Shown: positions 38,179-47,025 of the stretch, piece by piece
Position numbering within the stretch: the stretch's first letter is position 1
Layout of the letters: the number at the start of each line of letters is the position of its first letter
Assembly (NCBI RefSeq): GCF_003316635.1
Contig: NZ_QNQP01000004.1
Coordinates: 1-64,000 of the forward strand
Length of the DNA: 64,000 nt
Reading direction: 5' to 3'
DNA from: Roseovarius dicentrarchi
GTDB taxonomy: Bacteria; Pseudomonadota; Alphaproteobacteria; Rhodobacterales; Rhodobacteraceae
The notes under the pieces: generated by a model
What the model saw: the letters and a program-made list of their open reading frames with translations, nothing else
What the model was told of the DNA's origin: nothing
Database searches by the model: none
Program-made: the position numbers and the translations under genes

Positions 38179-40095
38179 ATGACGATGCAGGGCAAGCCCG
38201 CCGGTGTTGCCGCAGATGCGGACCCGCAAGACAATCCAGCCCAGAGGCCGGAGCCGTTTCTGCTGCCGTCCAGCGCGAACCTGGATCGCAGCCTGTGGGC
38301 TGCGTTTGCCAATGCGCGCACCCATGCGCAGCGGCAATCGGCATGGCTGGCATTGCTGTTCGGGCGCGTGCCCGGCGCCGTTCTGGGCGTCTTGCTGGAG
38401 GCTGATCCGGCCAAGGCTGCATACGAGCCGGTTGCCATCGTGCCGGACCCGCGCCGCGATCTGTCCGCGCTGGTGCCGGCAGCGGAAAAGGTGCTGGAAA
38501 CCCGTCGGCCGGCCGTTGTGCCGGGGAAGGACGGCGCGATCCACCTGGCCTATCCTGTGGTGCTGGGTCCGGGGGCGGCGGTGTCGGTCGTGGCGCTGGA
38601 GCTGCGCGGCGTCGATGATGCTGCGGCGCAGGCGGGCATGCGGGAAATTCACTGGGCGGCCGGGTGGCTGGCCGCACGCGGCTGGGAGGCGCGCGCAGGC
38701 GATGAAACGGCCCGTCTGCGCCGCTCGGTCACCGCGCTGGATATTCTGGCCAGCGTGTCCGAGCATTCCCGGCTGGAGGCCGCCGCGATGGCCGCTGTGA
38801 ATGAGATCCAGACGGCACTGGTGGCCGATCAGGTATCGGTCGGACTGGTGCGGGGCCGGGCGCGCAACCCGCGTATCCGGGTTGTGGCGCTGTCCTATTC
38901 GGCCTGGTTCCGCAAACGCTCGGCGGTGATGGAAACGCTGGAAACCGCGATGGAAGAGGCGTTCGATCAGAATGCGGCGGTATCCGCGCCGGCGCTGCCA
39001 TCGCTGTCGCGCGCAATTTCAGTCGCACATGGCGAACATCTGCGCACCACCCGCACGCAGCATATGTTGACGGTGCCGCTGTCGGACGAGATTGGCCCCG
39101 TCGGTGCGCTGACGCTGGAGCGGCGCGAGGACAAACCCTTTGCCGAAGAGGATGCGTTGGTCGCGCAGGCGATTGCCGCGCTGCTGGGTCCTGTGCTGGA
39201 GCTGAAGCGCCGCAATCGGCGCTGGGTCGGGGGCAGGCTGGTGGATGGCACGGCGCATGTGCTGGGCGTTTTGCTGGGTCCGCGCCACCTGAGCTGGAAG
39301 TTGTTGGCGGTCACGCTGGCGGCGATGGTCCTTGCCATGATACTGGTGCAGATCCCGTTCCGCATTCAGGCCGAGGCGGTACTGCGCGGCGAAATAAACC
39401 GTGCGGTTGTGGCACCCTTCGCCGGGTTCGTTGCCGAGGCGCCGCTGCGCGCGGGCGATACGGTCTCGGCGGGCGATCTGATGGTGCGCCTGGACGACAG
39501 CGATCTGCGCCTTGAGGCGCTGCGCTGGCGCTCGGAAATCGACCGTCTGGTCAGCGAATCCCGCGAGGCGCTGGCCGCCAAGGATCGCGCCCGCGTTGCC
39601 CTGACCGAAACGCAGATCACGCAGGCCCGCGCGCAGGCGGCACTGGCCGATGCGGAATTGGCGCGCGCGCAGCGGTTGGCGCCGATTGACGGCATGATCG
39701 TCACTGGCGATCTGAGCCAGAAACTGGGCGCGCCGGTGCAACTGGGCGAGGTGCTGTTCGAAGTGGCGCCGCTGGATCGCTACCGCGTCGAAATGCAGGT
39801 GGACGAACGCGATCTTGCCTATGTGTCCGAAGGCACGAACGGCCGGTTGGCGCTGGCGGGCCATCCGGCAGACGGCCTTGCGCTCCGCGTGACGCGCATC
39901 ACGCCGCTGGCGCAGGTGCGCGAAGGCGCCAACACTTACCGCGTCGAGGCGGCGCTGGATGCGGCCCCCGCCGGCATACGCCCCGGCATGGAGGGCGTGG
40001 CCAAGCTGGACGCCGGAATAGAGGCGGCAATCTGGGTCTGGACGCGCCGCCTGGTCGATTGGGCGCAGCGCACCGCCTGGACATGGCAGCCCTGA
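38179..40095 (+). CDS. GAF-domain HlyD-type membrane-fusion protein
   Basis: A 638-residue protein. Residues ~1-180 are soluble with no clear family. Residues ~185-345 look like a GAF sensor domain (ILASVSEHSRLEAAAMAAVN, then RTQHMLTVPLSDEIGPVGAL). A single membrane helix follows near residue 375-395 (LLAVTLAAMVLAMILVQIPF). Then comes a HlyD-type adaptor with lipoyl-like AVVAPFAGFVAEAPLRAGDT, a short coiled coil and the barrel (VDERDLAYVSEGTNGRLALA). It should span the inner membrane with the sensor in the cytoplasm and the adaptor in the periplasm. No ABC or RND pump is beside it. It is 32 bases after DUF3467 and one base before the M50 gene. Confidence 0.8.
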   Translation: MTMQGKPAGVAADADPQDNPAQRPEPFLLPSSANLDRSLWAAFANARTHAQRQSAWLALLFGRVPGAVLGVLLEADPAKAAYEPVAIVPDPRRDLSALVPAAEKVLETRRPAVVPGKDGAIHLAYPVVLGPGAAVSVVALELRGVDDAAAQAGMREIHWAAGWLAARGWEARAGDETARLRRSVTALDILASVSEHSRLEAAAMAAVNEIQTALVADQVSVGLVRGRARNPRIRVVALSYSAWFRKRSAVMETLETAMEEAFDQNAAVSAPALPSLSRAISVAHGEHLRTTRTQHMLTVPLSDEIGPVGALTLERREDKPFAEEDALVAQAIAALLGPVLELKRRNRRWVGGRLVDGTAHVLGVLLGPRHLSWKLLAVTLAAMVLAMILVQIPFRIQAEAVLRGEINRAVVAPFAGFVAEAPLRAGDTVSAGDLMVRLDDSDLRLEALRWRSEIDRLVSESREALAAKDRARVALTETQITQARAQAALADAELARAQRLAPIDGMIVTGDLSQKLGAPVQLGEVLFEVAPLDRYRVEMQVDERDLAYVSEGTNGRLALAGHPADGLALRVTRITPLAQVREGANTYRVEAALDAAPAGIRPGMEGVAKLDAGIEAAIWVWTRRLVDWAQRTAWTWQP

Positions 40096-40096
40096 T

Positions 40097-42250
40097 ATGG
40101 CCGGGTCCTTCCTGTCAACGATCTGGTACAGGGTGGCAAAATTGCAGCCGCGCCTGCGTGCGCATGTCCGGGTGCATCGCCATCGCTATCGGGGTCAGTC
40201 GTGGTATGTGCTGCACGATCACGCCTCGGGGCGGGTCCACCGCTTTACACCCGCGGCCTACATGTTCATCGCACAGCTGGACGGCGGCAGTACCGTGGAC
40301 GAGGTGTGGCGACGACTGGCCGAAAGCCATGCACTGGACGCGCCGGGGCAGGACGATGTCATCCAGCTGCTGTCGCAACTGCACCAGAGCGATCTGATCC
40401 AGTATCCCGGCACGCCCGACGTGGCCGACCTGCTGGAGCGGCACGGCAAACAGGCACGGCAGGTCTTCACGCAGAACCTGACCAACCCCATGTCGTTTCG
40501 CGTGCCGTTGTGGGATCCCGACCGTTTTCTGATCGCCACGCTGCCTGCCGTGCGGTGGCTGACCGGGTGGTTCGGGCTGTTTTTATGGATCATGGTGGTC
40601 GGAGCCGGGCTGACCGTTGCCGCGATCAACTGGGAGCGGCTGACCGGGGATCTGTCCGGACAGCTGCTGAGCGCGTCCAATCTGATCATTACACTTGTGT
40701 CCTACCCGCTGCTCAAGGCGCTGCACGAGCTGGCGCATGGCTGGCTTTTGCGCGCGCGTGGCGGCGAGGTACGCGAGATGGGGATCATGTTTCTGGTCTT
40801 CTTTCCGGTGCCTTATGTCGATGCCTCGACCGCGGCCGCGTTCCGCTCGAAATGGCACCGGGCGGCGGTTTCGGCCGGCGGTATATTTGTCGAGACGTTT
40901 GTTGCCGCCATCGCGGTAATGGTCTGGGCCTCGGCCGAGCCGGGCATGGTGCGCGCGGTGGCATTCAATCTGGTAATGGTGGGGGGGATTTCGACTGTTT
41001 TGGTCAACGGAAACCCGTTGTTAAAGTTTGACGGTTATTACGTTCTGTCAGATGTGATCGAAATTCCCAATCTGGCCACACGTGCAACCCGGTACTGGGG
41101 CCACCTGGTACAGCGCTACATTTTCGGCGCGCGCCAGCTCAAACCGGGACCGGCGACGGCGGGGGAGAAGGTTTGGTTCCTGTTCTACGCGCCCGCCGCC
41201 TATGTTTACCGGTTGATCGTCATGGTGGGGATCGCGCTGTTCGTGGCGCAGAAATTCTTTGTGCTGGGGGTTTTGCTGGCCTGCTGGTCGGTGTTCAGTT
41301 CGCTGATCAAACCCATGGCAAAGAATCTGCGCCATGTCGTGACCGCGCCCGCCCTGCGCAAGGTGCGGCGCCGGGCAATGGGGTGGACCTTTGGCAGTAT
41401 CGCGATTTTGCTGATGCTGGTGCTGCTGGTTCCGGTGCCGCTTCGGACCGATACAGAAGGGGTGATCTGGCTGCCCGAGGCGGCAACGCTGCGTGCGGGT
41501 ACGGGCGGCTTTCTGAGCGATGATCTTACCGTTTCCGGCGGCGCCGTTGTTGCTGCCGGCGATCTGGTTGCCGTGCTGGAAGAGCCGCGGCTGCACGCGC
41601 GACTCGCGGTGCTGGAGGCGCGTCTCGGCGAGGCGACGCAACGGCTGGCGCAGGCCGAAGCGGTGGAGCGTTTGCGCATCGAGGGCGCGCGCCTTGATCT
41701 GGAGAAAACCCGCGCCGAGCTGTCGCGCGAGCGGGACCGGCTGTCGCGGTTGCAGGTGATGGCACGGCTGGACGGCGCGTTTCGCCCGTCTATGCCGGTG
41801 GCGGATCTGGCCGGGCGCTGGCTGGCCGAGGGGGACGTGCTGGGCCATATCCTGCCGCCGCGCGCCGAGGTGGCGCGGCTGGTGGTGCGGCAGGACGATA
41901 TCGCCCTGGTGCGCGACCGGCTGGAGCGCATCCAGCTGCGGCTGGCCGGCTGGATGGGCGCACGCCATGACGCGACGCTGATCCGTGCCGTACCGCAGGC
42001 GACGTTCCAGCTTCCTGCGCCCGCGCTGGGCAGCGCGGGCGGGGGGCGGCTTCTGACCGATCCGGCTGACCGCGAGGGATTGCAGCTGCTGGAGCAGGCG
42101 TTTGTCTTTGACGTGGCTCTGCCGGACGCGCTGGCGGATGCGCCATTCGGCGCGCGCGTTTACGTGCGCTTTGACCACGGGTTTGAACCTGCATCGGCGC
42201 AGATCTGGCGCCGTGTACGGCAGTTGTTCCTGCGGCAGTTCAATGCCTGA
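40097..42250 (+). CDS. M50-type membrane metalloprotease fused to HlyD-like adaptor
   Basis: A 717-residue integral membrane protein. Residues ~1-120 resemble a PqqD-like domain (FTPAAYMFIAQLDGGSTVDE). Membrane helices follow, with the zinc motif HELAH at 210-214 and the third-ligand motif NPLLKFDGYYVLSD with Asp312, both typical of site-2 proteases. The last ~280 residues, after another membrane segment (~440), form a HlyD-like part with a coiled coil (ARLGEATQRLAQAEAVERLR). Such M50/adaptor hybrids are usually placed near peptide or surface-protein export genes. It overlaps the SecA-like gene by 8 bases. Confidence 0.82.
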   Translation: MAGSFLSTIWYRVAKLQPRLRAHVRVHRHRYRGQSWYVLHDHASGRVHRFTPAAYMFIAQLDGGSTVDEVWRRLAESHALDAPGQDDVIQLLSQLHQSDLIQYPGTPDVADLLERHGKQARQVFTQNLTNPMSFRVPLWDPDRFLIATLPAVRWLTGWFGLFLWIMVVGAGLTVAAINWERLTGDLSGQLLSASNLIITLVSYPLLKALHELAHGWLLRARGGEVREMGIMFLVFFPVPYVDASTAAAFRSKWHRAAVSAGGIFVETFVAAIAVMVWASAEPGMVRAVAFNLVMVGGISTVLVNGNPLLKFDGYYVLSDVIEIPNLATRATRYWGHLVQRYIFGARQLKPGPATAGEKVWFLFYAPAAYVYRLIVMVGIALFVAQKFFVLGVLLACWSVFSSLIKPMAKNLRHVVTAPALRKVRRRAMGWTFGSIAILLMLVLLVPVPLRTDTEGVIWLPEAATLRAGTGGFLSDDLTVSGGAVVAAGDLVAVLEEPRLHARLAVLEARLGEATQRLAQAEAVERLRIEGARLDLEKTRAELSRERDRLSRLQVMARLDGAFRPSMPVADLAGRWLAEGDVLGHILPPRAEVARLVVRQDDIALVRDRLERIQLRLAGWMGARHDATLIRAVPQATFQLPAPALGSAGGGRLLTDPADREGLQLLEQAFVFDVALPDALADAPFGARVYVRFDHGFEPASAQIWRRVRQLFLRQFNA

Positions 42251-44228
42251 GGTCGATGGTTTTCTGGGCTTTGGCCGCCCCCATCTGGGCATCAGCCCAT
42301 ACCCCGAGCGTGCCGATCCGCGTGGCAATCCGGTGGATCTGTGGCTGGAGCGGCGGCTTGGCTGGATGCAAAGCCGTGCGCCACTGATCCGGCGCGGCCT
42401 GTCAGCGCGCGCCGATGCGGTGCTGGCGCTGGAGCCTGCCATCGCTTTGCTGAGCGATGAGGCGCTGCGCGCCGCCGCCGCCCGGCTGCGGCCCCGGCTG
42501 CTGGCCCGGCGCCGCGGCGATCAAAAGGCGCTGATCGAAGCCTTTGCGCTGGTGCGCGAGGTCAGTGCGCGGCTGCTGGGCAAACGGCATTACAAGGTGC
42601 AGATCATGGGCGCGCTGGGGCTTTATGACGGGCGCATGGTGGAAATGGCCACCGGCGAGGGCAAGACATTGACGGCCACGCCTGCCGCCGTTGTCGCCGC
42701 GCTGGCCGGCGATCCGGTGCATGTGGTGACGGTAAACGACTATCTTGCCGCGCGTGATGCCGAGGAAACGCGCCCGGTCTATGAATTCTTTGGCCTGACC
42801 GTGGGCGTGATCGAGACGGATATGGACCCGGCCGCGCGGCAGGCGGCCTATGCCTGCGACATCGCCTATGTGTCCAACAGCAATCTGACGTTTGATTACC
42901 TGCGCGACCGGGTCAGCCTGCGCCAGCGGCGCGGCAAGGCGCGCCATGCGGCGGCGGCGCTGGCGGGCGGGGGCCGGGGGGCCGGGCTGATGCTGCGCGG
43001 ACTGGCCTTTGCGATTGTCGACGAGGCCGACAGCGTGTTCGTCGATGAGGCGCGCACGCCGCTGATCCTGTCCTCGACCTCGGATGATCCCGAGGCGGTG
43101 CAGCTATATGGCGCGGCGCTGGACATCGCGCGGGCGCTGGCCAAGGGCGCTGACTTCCGGGTTGATACGCTCAGCCGCCAGATAGAATTGACGGACAGGG
43201 GACGCGCGCGGCTGGCGGAGTTGGCGGGCGCGCAACCGGGCCTGTGGCGGATACGGCTGGCACGCGAGGAACTGGCCCGGCAGGCGTTGTCGGCGCTGCA
43301 TATGTTCGAGCGCGGCCATGATTATGTGGTTCTGGACGATCAGGTGCAGATCGTCGATGAATTCACGGGCCGCATCATGCCTGACCGCAGCTGGCAAGGC
43401 GGGCTGCACCAGATGATCGAAGCGCGCGAAGCGGTGCCGGTGACGGGGCGCAAGGAAACCATGGCGCGCATCACCTATCAGCGGTTCTTTCGCCGCTACC
43501 TGCGGCTGGCCGGGATGACAGGCACCGGGATGGAACTGGCGCCGGAATTTCGCGACACGTTCAATTTGACAACCGTGCGCATTCCCCGCCACCGTCCCTT
43601 GCGGCGCAGACATCTGGGAACGCGGTTCATGCGGGATGGGGCGAGCAAATGGAAGGCCGTCGCGCGCCGCGTGTCGGTCATCCACGCGCAGGGGCGGCCG
43701 GTGCTGATCGGCACCCGTTCGGTCGAGGCAAGCAGGCGCGCCTCGGCGGCGTTGAAGGCGGCGGGACTGCCGCATGAGGTGTTGAATGCCACGCAAGACC
43801 GCGACGAGGCGGATATTATCGCCGTGGCGGGCCTGAGCGGGGCGATAACGGTGGCCACAAATATCGCGGGGCGCGGAACGGATATCCTGCCGGGGCCGGG
43901 CGTGGCCGATCTGGGCGGAATGCATGTGATCCTGACCGAATTCCATGAAAGCGCGCGGATTGACCGCCAGCTATACGGGCGCACCGGGCGGCAGGGCGGG
44001 CCGGGCACGACCGAGGCCATGGTCAGTCTGGAGGACGAGCTGTTCCTGCGCTTTTCGCCGTGGCTGCTACGGGTTTGCCTGGCGGTGAGATTGCCGCTGC
44101 TGTATCGGCTTTTGCCCCTGCGCGCGCAGCGCCGCGCCGAGGCGGAACACGCAAGCACCCGCCGCGAACAGACGGCACTGGATCGCAAGCTGGAACGGTC
44201 GCTCGCGTTTACCGGTCAGGCGGAATAG
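42243..44228 (+). CDS. SecA-like preprotein translocase ATPase, short form
   Basis: A 661-residue paralogue of SecA, the ATPase that drives proteins through SecYEG. Walker A lies at 136-142 (ATGEGKT) and the DEAD box at 260-263 in DEADSVFVDEARTPLILS. The second motor domain has GTRSVEASRRASAAL and TNIAGRGTDI, and ends YGRTGRQGGPGTTEAM. Ordinary SecA is about 900 residues. This form stops soon after the second motor domain, so the helical wing region is short and the C-terminal zinc finger (CxCx8CH) is absent. I chose ATG 42243 inside the M50 gene's 3' end; an upstream open frame has no family match. Confidence 0.88.
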   Translation: MPEVDGFLGFGRPHLGISPYPERADPRGNPVDLWLERRLGWMQSRAPLIRRGLSARADAVLALEPAIALLSDEALRAAAARLRPRLLARRRGDQKALIEAFALVREVSARLLGKRHYKVQIMGALGLYDGRMVEMATGEGKTLTATPAAVVAALAGDPVHVVTVNDYLAARDAEETRPVYEFFGLTVGVIETDMDPAARQAAYACDIAYVSNSNLTFDYLRDRVSLRQRRGKARHAAAALAGGGRGAGLMLRGLAFAIVDEADSVFVDEARTPLILSSTSDDPEAVQLYGAALDIARALAKGADFRVDTLSRQIELTDRGRARLAELAGAQPGLWRIRLAREELARQALSALHMFERGHDYVVLDDQVQIVDEFTGRIMPDRSWQGGLHQMIEAREAVPVTGRKETMARITYQRFFRRYLRLAGMTGTGMELAPEFRDTFNLTTVRIPRHRPLRRRHLGTRFMRDGASKWKAVARRVSVIHAQGRPVLIGTRSVEASRRASAALKAAGLPHEVLNATQDRDEADIIAVAGLSGAITVATNIAGRGTDILPGPGVADLGGMHVILTEFHESARIDRQLYGRTGRQGGPGTTEAMVSLEDELFLRFSPWLLRVCLAVRLPLLYRLLPLRAQRRAEAEHASTRREQTALDRKLERSLAFTGQAE

Positions 44229-44269
44229 GCGCAAACCCGCGCGGCAAGGTGCAGGGGCCATGTCTGTGG

Positions 44270-44932
44270 TCAGCGCGCTTGATCGAAGTGCCGCACCAGC
44301 GGGCTGGCGGCGCGGAATATCTCGCTAAGTTGGTCGATCGCCTCATCGTCAAGCAGGGCGGCATCAGGGATGTCCTTGCGGCAGCCAAGCCCAGCCATTT
44401 TCAGGTAGGGCGCGGCAGCATCGGCGTCGTCATATCCGTCCGGAACGCTGGTCAGTGACTTGCGGGTAATCAGACCGCCGGGAAACATCGCGCTGAAATC
44501 AGGATCAGCCAGCACATCGCGCAGCCCCTCGGGATCGCGTGCCACATGGGCATGCAGACGCTCCAGCGCCGGTTTTGACGGATGAAACAGCCCGGCGCCC
44601 GCGTGACAGTTGCCCGGCTCAATATGCAGGTAATAGCCGAAATCCTCGGACGGATCGCCGGCGTTGGCAAAGACATCAATGCCGGTGCGAAACAGATCGC
44701 GCCCGGTGCGGTCGCGCGGATCCTGATGAAACCGGGTGTAGCTTTGCTTGGGCTTGATCGCCGCATCGGCCACGAAAGGGTCAAACCGGTCCGCATAATC
44801 ATGCAACGTCATGGCAATGCCGGTGAAGTTGCGCATGGCATCGTCACGTTCGGGGCGATGCGCGTCCATCCATGCCTTGCGATTGTTCTGCGCAAGATCG
44901 GCAAGGAAGGTGAATGTTTCAGGCTCTACCAT
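44270..44932 (-). CDS. DUF2461 (TIGR02453) family protein
   Basis: A 220-residue protein of the DUF2461 family, of unknown function and common in bacteria. Family marks are FLADLAQNNRKAWMDAHR near the start, then YTRFHQDPRDRTGRDLF and the YYLHIEPG block. The start at 44932 follows AAGGAG at good spacing. It lies convergent to the SecA-like gene and downstream of nhaC, with a hairpin between. Conserved charged residues suggest an enzyme, but no reaction is established. Confidence 0.85.
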   Translation of the reverse strand: MVEPETFTFLADLAQNNRKAWMDAHRPERDDAMRNFTGIAMTLHDYADRFDPFVADAAIKPKQSYTRFHQDPRDRTGRDLFRTGIDVFANAGDPSEDFGYYLHIEPGNCHAGAGLFHPSKPALERLHAHVARDPEGLRDVLADPDFSAMFPGGLITRKSLTSVPDGYDDADAAAPYLKMAGLGCRKDIPDAALLDDEAIDQLSEIFRAASPLVRHFDQAR

Positions 44933-44993
44933 GGCGCGGCTCCTTGGGGATCGGGTGCCTTGCACCAAATGGTCGGCGGTGACGGGACAGGAC

Positions 44994-45025
44994 ATGCGCC
45001 CTGCCGCACTCACGGCAGGGCGCAT
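44994..45025 (-). terminator. Hairpin after nhaC
   Basis: A perfect 13-base inverted repeat (ATGCGCCCTGCCG at 44994-45006 and its complement at 45013-45025) with a 6-base loop, 13 bases after the nhaC stop. No T-run follows on either side, so it may be an mRNA-stabilising hairpin or a weak terminator. Confidence 0.55.
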
Positions 45026-45038
45026 CTGGTGGCGCGGT

Positions 45039-46586
45039 CTATTGCGCCGGTGTTTTCGCAGCGTCCGGAGTGTCCGGGGCGTCCGCGGATTGCAGCGGAT
45101 GCTCGTATCCGTATTGGCTCATATCCGTAATCTCGCGGTCGTTGTCGACCCAATCCTTGCGCTCCGCCTCGCCGGCGCGGGGGGAGAACAGGCCGGTCCA
45201 CGCATAGATGATGCCGATGATCGGCGTCATCCAGCAGGCAAAGGCCAGCGGAATATACAGCAGGTTGACCAGATTACCCCCGGTAATTCCCAGCCCCAGC
45301 GCCGTGATCACAAAGGCGCCGCCGGCGTTCCACGGGATCAGCGGCGACATCAGCGTGCCGCCTTCTTCGGTGGCGCGCGAAAGGTTCAGCGTGGAATAGC
45401 CCATGCCGCGATATACCGGCGAATACATCCGGCCCGGCAGCGCGATCGACAGATAGGGATCCCCGGCCACGATGTTGGTTGCGAACGACGTGCCGATGGC
45501 AGCGGTCTGAACCCCGGCAAAGCTCTGCACCTTGGTCAGGATGGCGGCGATGATGGTCTGAAGGCAGCCCGTCCGCTCCAGCGCGCCGCCAAAGCCAAGC
45601 GCGATCAGGATCAGCGAGATGGTCCACATCATCGACTGGATGCCGCCGCTGTTCAGCAGGCTGTCGATTTCGGAAACGCCGGTTTCGATCTTGTAGCCGC
45701 TATTGGCAAATTCAAACACGTCATGCAGCGTCACGCCCTGCGCGATGATCGCCGTCAGGCCGCCGGCCAGAACACCCGCAAACAGCGAGGGGATCGGCGG
45801 CTTTTGCGCGATGGCCAGCCCGATCACGAGCAGCGCCGGAATCAGCAGCCACGCCGAAATCGCAAAATTCGCCTGTAGCGCCGAGGTGATCGCGTCAATC
45901 CGCTCAAACGACGCGCCGCTGGTGTCGCCCACAAGGCTGAAGCCCGCCCAGACATAAATGCCAAAGGCGATCAGCATCGCGGGAATGGTCGTGGGCATCA
46001 TGTTGCGGATATGCGCAAACACGTCCTGCCCGGTCACGGCAGGGGCCAGATTGGTCGTGTCCGACAGCGGCGAGATCTTGTCGCCGAAAAACGCGCCGGA
46101 CACGACCGCGCCCGCGGTCCAGTACATCGGCACGTCAAACCCCGCGCCGATGCCCATCAGCGCCAGCCCGACCGTGCCGACCGTGCCCCATGAGGTGCCC
46201 AGCGATACCGACACGACCGCGCACATCAGCATCGCCGCCGCCAGAAAGATCTGCGGCGTCAGGATGGTCAGGCCGTAGTAAATGATCGTCGGCACCGTGC
46301 CGCTGGCGATCCAGACGCCGATGATCATGCCCACAACGATCAGCACGGAAACAGACGGCAGCGATACGTTGATCACGCGAAAAACGCCGTCCTCCATGCT
46401 GCCCCAGTCATGGCCCAGGTAAATCCCCAAAAGGCCGGTGATCCCCAGCCCGATGGCCAGCGGAATTTGCGGGGTGAAATCGCCGAAGTAAAACAACTGA
46501 AGCCCCAGCAGAAACAGGGTCAGAACGACCGGGACAAGGGCCAGCGTCAGCGACGGCTGGCGCGGGCTGATGGGTTCGGTTGACAT
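45039..46586 (-). CDS. nhaC: Na+/H+ antiporter NhaC family
   Basis: A 515-residue, roughly 11-12-helix inner membrane antiporter of the NhaC family, exchanging sodium for protons. Marks are SLGTSWGTVGTVGLALMGIG, GAVVSGAFFGDKISPLSDTT (the conserved GDKxSPLSDTT) and NIVAGDPYLSIALPGRMY. The start at 46586 sits behind AAGGAGA. An upstream open frame of about 144 residues is not part of it. The acidic C-terminal tail (QSADAPDTPDAAKTPAQ) is low-complexity. Regulation is not visible; a divergent HTH regulator is 439 bases away. Confidence 0.9.
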   Translation of the reverse strand: MSTEPISPRQPSLTLALVPVVLTLFLLGLQLFYFGDFTPQIPLAIGLGITGLLGIYLGHDWGSMEDGVFRVINVSLPSVSVLIVVGMIIGVWIASGTVPTIIYYGLTILTPQIFLAAAMLMCAVVSVSLGTSWGTVGTVGLALMGIGAGFDVPMYWTAGAVVSGAFFGDKISPLSDTTNLAPAVTGQDVFAHIRNMMPTTIPAMLIAFGIYVWAGFSLVGDTSGASFERIDAITSALQANFAISAWLLIPALLVIGLAIAQKPPIPSLFAGVLAGGLTAIIAQGVTLHDVFEFANSGYKIETGVSEIDSLLNSGGIQSMMWTISLILIALGFGGALERTGCLQTIIAAILTKVQSFAGVQTAAIGTSFATNIVAGDPYLSIALPGRMYSPVYRGMGYSTLNLSRATEEGGTLMSPLIPWNAGGAFVITALGLGITGGNLVNLLYIPLAFACWMTPIIGIIYAWTGLFSPRAGEAERKDWVDNDREITDMSQYGYEHPLQSADAPDTPDAAKTPAQ

Positions 46587-47025
46587 GGGGTGTCTCCTTT
46601 CATGGGGCGATGCAGGCGCAGTGGGCCCGGCGGCCCGCGCTTGCCTTTGATCGGTGTTGCCCTGGGGGCTGCTGTCCTTCCTCGGCCCAGGGCGGCGGGC
46701 TGGAGCGTCCTTGAATATATCTTGCGCGCCGGTCTGATCAGGCACACCGGCGCACCCCGGTAGCCCGTTCAGGTTGTGCGATGCGGCGCGCAAAAACAAG
46801 AGCCTTGCACCGTTCAGGTGCGGCGATACAGTATTTAAATGTAGGTGCACGCGCCTGTTTTGGCGCGGCGATACCCTGATTCCCGCGCGATTTAAGCCAG
46901 CCGCCAGCAGCGGGCAGGCACAGCGCAGGGCGGGCGCGTTGCGCACGCGGCGCTGCGGATTTCCCGGTGGCTTGCGCAAACCCGATTGTTCGGGCATTTT
47001 CGGGCGTTCAGGAGACACAGCCAGA
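46587..47025. promoter_or_regulatory. Divergent control region between nhaC and the HTH-PBP gene
   Basis: 439 bases without a supported gene. An AT-rich imperfect palindrome (TACAGTATTTAAATGTA, 46827-46843) stands out in GC-rich DNA and could be an operator for the HTH-PBP regulator. GCGGCGATAC occurs twice, near 46821 and 46866. The operator role is inference. Confidence 0.35.

Noticed and set aside
46587..47018. N-terminal extension of NhaC by ~144 residues
   Set aside because: Arg/Pro-rich with no family match; a good ribosome site lies before ATG 46586.
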